A stretch of 64,000 nucleotides of DNA from Candidatus Altimarinota bacterium (GTDB lineage Bacteria; Patescibacteriota; Gracilibacteria; BD1-5; UBA6164): positions 1 through 64,000 of the forward strand of contig JAQTXG010000003.1 of assembly GCA_028688895.1 (NCBI GenBank). The letters run 5' to 3'. The translations under genes and the position numbers were made by a program. Numbering within the stretch: position 1 is the stretch's first letter; every line of letters starts with the position of its first letter. Shown piece by piece: positions 59,574 to 64,000 of this stretch. Below the pieces are notes generated by a model. That model ran no database searches and was not told the origin of the DNA. It was given only the letters and a program-made list of their open reading frames with translations.

Positions 59574-60113
59574 CATTTTGTAATAGTCATTGAAAAATGG
59601 ACTAATCGCAGCTTTGAATGCTGTTGAGAATTCATCTATTCTTGTAAGCATATCATGTGACCATGCTCACATACTACCATTTTCACTTCTGATATCAGTT
59701 TTTCATGATAATTCTCACATAATTGGTCCTAATTCTAGTAATTGTTCATATAGCATTTTTTCTATTTTTTCTGGTACTTCCATCATTACAGAAAATCAAT
59801 AATGTCATTCTCATAAGTTATTTTCTACATATACTACTCATCATATGTATTTTTTATTTCATATATCTGTTGTTCATCACTCTATTCATATATAAAAATC
59901 AGCGTCAATTCATAATTTTTTGATATTTTGTGCTCTATTTTTTGCTCATAGCATTATTTCTGCTTTTGATAAGGGCATATCTGATATATCACTTTCTACT
60001 TTTTCTAAAATATATTCTATATTTTCTTTATCTTTAAAATATGGACAATTTTTGATTCAATCTTTTATTCATTCTACTTTTGGTAACCTAGTAGTTCATA
60101 TAGCTATTTTCAT
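59571..60113 (-). CDS. Inosine/xanthosine triphosphatase-like protein (YjjX/DUF84)
   Basis: This 180-residue protein begins MKIAIGTTRLPKVEGIKEG, typical of the YjjX/DUF84 NTPase family, with the family's MPLSKAEIMLGAKNRAQN, FYIGIEGGT and GELSGKTDIRSENGSMGAWS. It is thought to clear non-canonical purine nucleotides. It lies 12 bp downstream of the CAP-domain gene on the same strand. The start is fixed by the family N-terminus. Confidence 0.85.
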
Positions 60114-60125
60114 AATATAAATTTA

Positions 60126-60965
60126 TTATTTAAGATTTGAACAGTAGTGAGTAGTTACATAAAAATCATAATAATTTTTCTCAGAAGTTTTTTTTATTGA
60201 AATACCTAATCATATTTTAGTATAATAAGGATTTACAATTGCTAGATAGTGTGCATTTTCTGGATAATTTAATCATTTTTCATTTTCATATATTTTATAG
60301 ATTTGTTTTAATCAATCTATTAATTCATCACTACAATCATCATCATAACAATAATATCAAAATTTTCAAATACTTTCACTAAATGTCACTCATCAACTTA
60401 GTATACAGTTTACATTATTATTTGTTAACCAGTTTTTTATTTTACTATAATCATAGTATGAATCATTTAATTCTCTTTTGTGTGACATATCTCATCTTTG
60501 ATTTTGAGTTTCTGACCATTTAAAGCTTGAATAGTTTAATTTTTCATTATAACTATACGAGTTTAATCATAGATTATTTCTGGTTTCGTTATGTAAACTT
60601 AGCCATATATTTTTTACTTTATTGTAATCAATATTGTTACTTTTCAGTTTTTCTATATAATTATCGATTGAATTTATAGCTTCAATAACATCTTTATTTT
60701 CTTTTTTTTCTGGATATAGGATTTTAATTACTTCTTGAAATATGTTGTATATTTTTTGGTTTTGTTTGTAATCATTTTGATATTCTAATATTTGATATTC
60801 TAAATCTTTTTTAGTATTATTATTTCATTTTTTAATTATTTCTTGAAATTTTGAAGTGATTTTGTTTATTAGTAATTGATCTTTCGAATCTATTTGGTAT
60901 TCTTGAGCATATGAATTATTTGTTACGAAAAATAAAATACAAATAATTATAAATATTTTTTTCAT
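60126..60965 (-). CDS. Exported CAP/SCP-domain protein
   Basis: This 279-residue protein has a signal peptide (MKKIFIIICILFFVTNNSYA, cut before QEY). A helical linker precedes the CAP domain: WLSLHNETRNNLGL (family HN..R...G), NEKLNYSSFKWSETQ (helix with the usual Ala/Ser core), then SHKREL, SESIWKFWYYC and the last strands with FYVTTHYCS. The family (PR-1/CRISP) covers secreted binding or lytic proteins. A tiny peptide gene may lie just upstream. It is likely co-transcribed with the ITPase-like gene. Confidence 0.8.
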
Positions 60966-60973
60966 AATCTATA

Positions 60974-61063
60974 TTATTTTATAAAGTTTATATTACTAAG
61001 TAATACAATGTAAAATGATATAGTGCATAATGTTGTCAAAGACATAATAATAATTTTTTTCAT
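60974..61063 (-). CDS. Possible 29-residue hydrophobic peptide
   Basis: The open frame starts with MKKIIIMSLTTLCTISFY and ends nine bases before the CAP-protein ATG. The character, a basic start followed by one hydrophobic helix, is that of a membrane peptide or a degraded signal sequence. It could be a real leader peptide or chance, since the region is AT-rich. Confidence 0.3.
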   Translation of the reverse strand: MKKIIIMSLTTLCTISFYIVLLSNINFIK

Positions 61064-61132
61064 ATTTATGTAATTAATATATAATGATTATATTATTTAT
61101 AAAATATGTGATTTATCAAGTCTATATAGCCA

Positions 61133-61165
61133 AAAACAGGTGACAATTATTTGTCACCTGTTTTA
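61133..61165. terminator. Strong hairpin terminator
   Basis: AAAACAGGTGACAA pairs perfectly with TTGTCACCTGTTTT around TTAT. It lies between the ridA and CAP genes on the minus strand. Confidence 0.88.
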
Positions 61166-61208
61166 AAATATATGTTTATTTTTTTGTAAAAGTAATATTT
61201 TAATATGT

Positions 61209-61640
61209 TTATCTTTTTGCTATTACCTCTATTTCAATTAATGCATCTTTAGGTAATCTACTTACTTCAACAGTGCTTCTAGCTGGTTTCAGTATAAAAT
61301 AATTTTTATATATATTATTTACTATTTCAAAATCATTTAAGTCTTTTAAAAAAATTGTAGTTTTTACTACATCTTTTAGGCTTAATCAATTTTCTTCTAA
61401 TAAATATGATATATTTCTGCATACTTGTTTTGTTTGATTTTCTATTCATCATTCTACTAACTCCATTGTGCTTGAGTCAAATGCTAACTGTCATGAACAA
61501 AATAATAAATCTCACGCAAAATATGCTTTTGAATATGGTCATATAGCTATAGGTGCTTTATGAGTTTTAAATAAATCATTTACTGTTTCATTGTTACTAA
61601 TTTCAACAGCTTCTTTTTTATTTGAGAATAATAATCACAT
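61209..61640 (-). CDS. ridA: RidA-family enamine/imine deaminase
   Basis: This 143-residue protein has KAPIAIGPYSKAY (substrate loop), [38 protein letters not shown] and [22 protein letters not shown], the full RidA order with the Arg that binds the carboxylate. It hydrolyses reactive 2-aminoacrylate/enamine intermediates made by PLP enzymes. The N-terminal 25 residues ([15 protein letters not shown]...) are longer than usual and could be an upstream extension; a shorter start is possible. It stands directly downstream of ilvA, whose product generates just those enamines, and would be expressed with it. Confidence 0.93.
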
Positions 61641-61651
61641 AGTATAATTGT

Positions 61652-61690
61652 TAATGAATAATGAATAATGAATAATGAATAATGAATAAT
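61652..61690. repeat. Heptamer microsatellite (TAATGAA)5
   Basis: Five perfect TAATGAA copies plus a partial one lie in the 58-bp gap between ilvA and ridA. Slippage here would change the spacing only; no frame runs through it. Confidence 0.85.
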
Positions 61691-61698
61691 TAAATGAT

Positions 61699-62940
61699 TT
61701 AAACTAGTAAATCAAAGTATAATTCATCATTTGTTACGTCATGATATTTAAATCATAGTTTTTCCATATCAGATGTAATTTTTGACCAATTTTCTTTTGA
61801 ATCTGTTTCTATTCATATAAATACTGGTGCTGTGTTTTTATTTGATTTTTTTAGGTATTCAAATCTGGCAATATCATCATTTGGTCATAAGCATCATAGA
61901 AAATCTTTTAATGCTCATGGCCTTTGGGGGAAGCTTACTATAAAATATCTCTTTAATCATTCATATTTCATAGATCTTTCTTTTACTTCTTGCAATCTTT
62001 CAAAATCAAAGTTACCTCCTGATATTATTAAAACTACATTTTTTCATTTTATTTCTTTTTTTAGGTCTTTTAATGCGTCAGTTGATAATGCTCATGCAGG
62101 TTCTACTACTATTCAGTCTTCTTTTAAATATTCTAAAATAGTTGAACAAACTCTATTTTCTGGACATGAAATAACTTTTAAATCATAATCTTTTGCAATT
62201 TGAAATGTTTTATCTCATACTCTTGCTACACTTGCTCAATCTATAAAAATATTTATTTTTTCTAGTTGTGTATTTTTTCATTTTTCAAGAGATTTTTTCA
62301 TAGATAATGCTCATTCTGGTTCAACTCATATTACTTTTGTTTTTTTGTCTAAATCTTTAGTTATGCTAATAATTCATGATACTACTCATCATCATCAAAT
62401 AGGGCATATTATATAGTCTGGATCTATTTCCATTTCATCATATATCTCTAGTCAAATTGTAGCTTGTCATGTAATTATTCTTTCATCATCAAATGGATGT
62501 ACAAAAGTTGAATTGTTTTTTTCTTCAAATTCTTTACTTGCTTTAAATGCTTCATCAAAAGTATCTCATATTAAAATTACTTCTATGTATTTTCATCAAA
62601 ATTGTTTTGTTTTATATACTTTTTGTTCAGGAGTAGTAACTGGCATAAAAATAGTTCATTTTATCTTTAGATGATTACATGTAATAGCTACTCATTGAGC
62701 ATGATTTCAAGCTGATGCACATACTACTCATGCATTTTTTTCTTTTTCATTTAATGAATTAATCAGGTTAAATGCTCATCTGATTTTGTAGGATCTTACA
62801 GGTTGTAAATCTTCTCTTTTTAAGTATATGTTTGCTTCATATTTTTTACTTAATCTTTCTGAATATACTAATGGTGTAGTATTAATAAAATGTCCAAAAT
62901 CATGTTTTGCTTTTATTATATTTTTTAGTTTTATTTTCAT
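61699..62940 (-). CDS. ilvA: Threonine dehydratase
   Basis: This 413-residue PLP enzyme deaminates Thr/Ser to the 2-oxo acid. It contains LKREDLQPVRSYKIRGAF (Lys Schiff base), ASAGNHAQGVA, TTPEQK, CPIGGGGVVSG (phosphate-binding glycine loop), EPAGALS and ISGGNFD. The C-terminal 90 residues form a short ACT-like regulatory region (FIVSFPQRPGALKDFL). It has the common biosynthetic length. Together with ileS control by Ile-tRNA this hints at isoleucine metabolism. ridA follows. Confidence 0.95.
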
Positions 62941-63170
62941 TGTTTTATGTTTTTATATATTTTTTTTATTATAGATATTCTTTTTATATTTCAAAATATT
63001 TTTTAAATTTACTAAATTTTAAATATTTTAGTTTATTTATTATATGTATATTTATAGTAGTATTTAATACTGGTAAATTATTTATTTTTTGTATTTTATT
63101 TTTATATCTATTGTTTTGATAATCAATAAATGTTTCTATAAAAATTAATTGGAAAAATTTATTATGTATA

Positions 63171-63201
63171 AAAAAATAGCATTATTTATGCTATTTTTTT
63201 A
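63171..63201 (-). terminator. Terminator of the Elp3-like gene
   Basis: AAAAAATAGCAT pairs with ATGCTATTTTTT around a short loop. The gene's stop codon falls in the 3' arm on the plus-strand map. Confidence 0.8.
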
Positions 63202-64000
63202 ATCATATATTCTCAAATCAATTCATATCATCTTTTTTTGTAATATTCTCTTACTCCTACTCAAGCTATTACAGCCATTTTATTGTATCAATTTTCTTTT
63301 GCTATTTTTTCTGATTCTAAAATTAATTTTTTTCAAAAACCTATATGTTGTCAAAATGTACTACCTTTTTCATTTATATTTAGTTGGTCTCAAAATGTAT
63401 GTATTTCTCTAATTATTGCACATCATTCTAGTTCTGGAATTACATTTAATATTTCCTTGTCTATTCATGGTAATCTAAGTCTGAGTAGTGAAAAAATTGT
63501 TCTATCATCTGGATCTTCAAAAGTGAGAAAATATTCTTTTCATTTTGATGCATCATATTCATAGTTATGTAAAACTGCTTTATTTGGGTCATTTTTTCAG
63601 TCTTTTATTTCTCTATATCTAGTGTCAAGTAATTTTACTCATTTTTCTTTTATTCTTTTTTCTACTATTTGTCTGAGATTTGCAATAATAGATCATTCTA
63701 AAATTTCACTAGATGGTATATCTCTGTATGTTCTATTTAGTCTGATATATTCAGGAATCATCATTTGAAGAGTTGCTGTTAACTCGATTAATGTTTCGTC
63801 GTCATATGCTTTGAATCAACCATTTTTCCACACTTCAGTTAATTCACTTTTATCAGTAACCATCATAGGATATATTTTTAACTCATCTGGTCTAAAATCT
63901 GGATTATCAAATACTTCCTTGAGTGATAATATATCTAATTCTGGAGTAGATCCAAGTAGATTTGGCATCATATGTGCTACTACTTTGAATCATGCATCTT
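63186..64000 (-). CDS. elp3: Elp3-like tRNA uridine-34 modification enzyme, C-terminal part
   Basis: About 270 residues of the C-terminal part are present; the radical SAM cluster would be outside the window. Visible blocks are GFKVVAHMMPNLLGSTPELD, LKIYPMMVT (SAM domain end), IPEYIRLNRTYRDIPSSEI, ANLRQIV and, at the end, a GNAT acetyltransferase domain with GGCAIIREIHTFG-like, MAVIAGVGVREYYKKRGY (acetyl-CoA pyrophosphate loop with its conserved Tyr pair). This combination is the Elp3 architecture, found in archaea, eukaryotes and some bacteria. It makes cm5U-type modifications. The gene runs off the window at its 5' end. Confidence 0.9.

Noticed and set aside
62907-63119. A hydrophobic 70-residue plus-strand frame with a TTG start.
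   Set aside because: It begins inside ilvA on the other strand, lacks an ATG and has the composition expected of AT-rich DNA.
1-64000. Dozens of short open frames that end at UGA, such as those seen inside the clp, PBP1A, ileS and ribE-ribH regions.
   Set aside because: They are pieces of single genes cut by UGA, or frames on the opposite strand of strong conserved genes.

Overview
The window is about 64 kb of very AT-rich bacterial DNA that only makes sense if UGA is read as glycine (translation table 25). Read with the standard code almost every gene breaks into short pieces. Read with UGA = Gly, the pieces join into full-length conserved proteins, and UGA falls on invariant glycines: the MGEP motif of RlmN, the Walker A loops of the Clp ATPase and MoxR, GTHGKST of MurC, and HYGH/GWDCHG of IleRS. 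That recoding, the A/T-rich codon use and the mix of genes point to Candidatus Absconditabacteria (SR1) or Gracilibacteria within the Patescibacteria/CPR. All coordinates below use UGA = Gly, with only UAA and UAG as stops.

Layout. 1-6.6 kb: the end of an unknown gene, a 1245-residue polytopic membrane protein of GT-C glycosyltransferase type, and a protein with a degenerate GGDEF-like domain. 6.6-8.4 kb (minus): a riboflavin operon, riboflavin synthase - lumazine synthase - a riboflavin kinase/FAD synthase fusion with unusual domain order. 8.4-10.8 kb: an alarmone-hydrolase-type HD protein and Tgt. 10.9-13.1 kb: two exported proteins. 13.1-15.1 kb: an HD hydrolase and an RseP-type protease. 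15.2-19.3 kb: a 1364-residue protein of unknown function. 19.3-23.3 kb: a prepilin-like protein, RlmN, a 124-bp tandem repeat block and SecD. 23.4-28.9 kb: three exported or surface proteins. 29-33 kb: MurC, a small membrane protein, peptidyl-tRNA hydrolase, a Xer-type recombinase and Map. 33-36 kb: two exported unknowns. 36-41.4 kb: ClpC-like ATPase, a YtxH-like protein, an OpgB/LtaS-type phosphoglycerol transferase and AhpC. 41.6-46.2 kb: PBP1A and an LCP protein. 46.4-51.5 kb: a complete MoxR-DUF58-BatA/BatB-TPR operon. 51.5-57 kb: YbaB, an acidic coiled-coil protein, and a T-box-controlled operon (76-aa protein - IleRS - HAD). 57-64 kb: HAD phosphatase, a possible RelA-like protein, an ITPase/XTPase-like protein, a CAP-domain protein, RidA, IlvA and the C-terminal part of an Elp3-like enzyme.

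Together the genes show a cell that builds and remodels peptidoglycan (MurC, PBP1A, LCP, phosphoglycerol transferase), exports many large envelope proteins (SecD, RseP, prepilin-like protein, beta-rich surface proteins), makes FMN/FAD late in the pathway and has a stringent-response-type module. Transcription units are compact. Genes commonly end inside bidirectional Rho-independent terminators, and two convergent pairs overlap by 8-11 bp. Start codons are preceded by A/T-rich sequence with almost no Shine-Dalgarno motifs.

The least ordinary items are the T-box leader with a very short specifier hairpin in front of the ileS operon, the domain-swapped RFK/FAD synthase, the GGDEF-like protein whose GG pair is written UGA-UGA, and two tandem-repeat blocks. 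No tRNA, rRNA, CRISPR array or insertion sequence was found.
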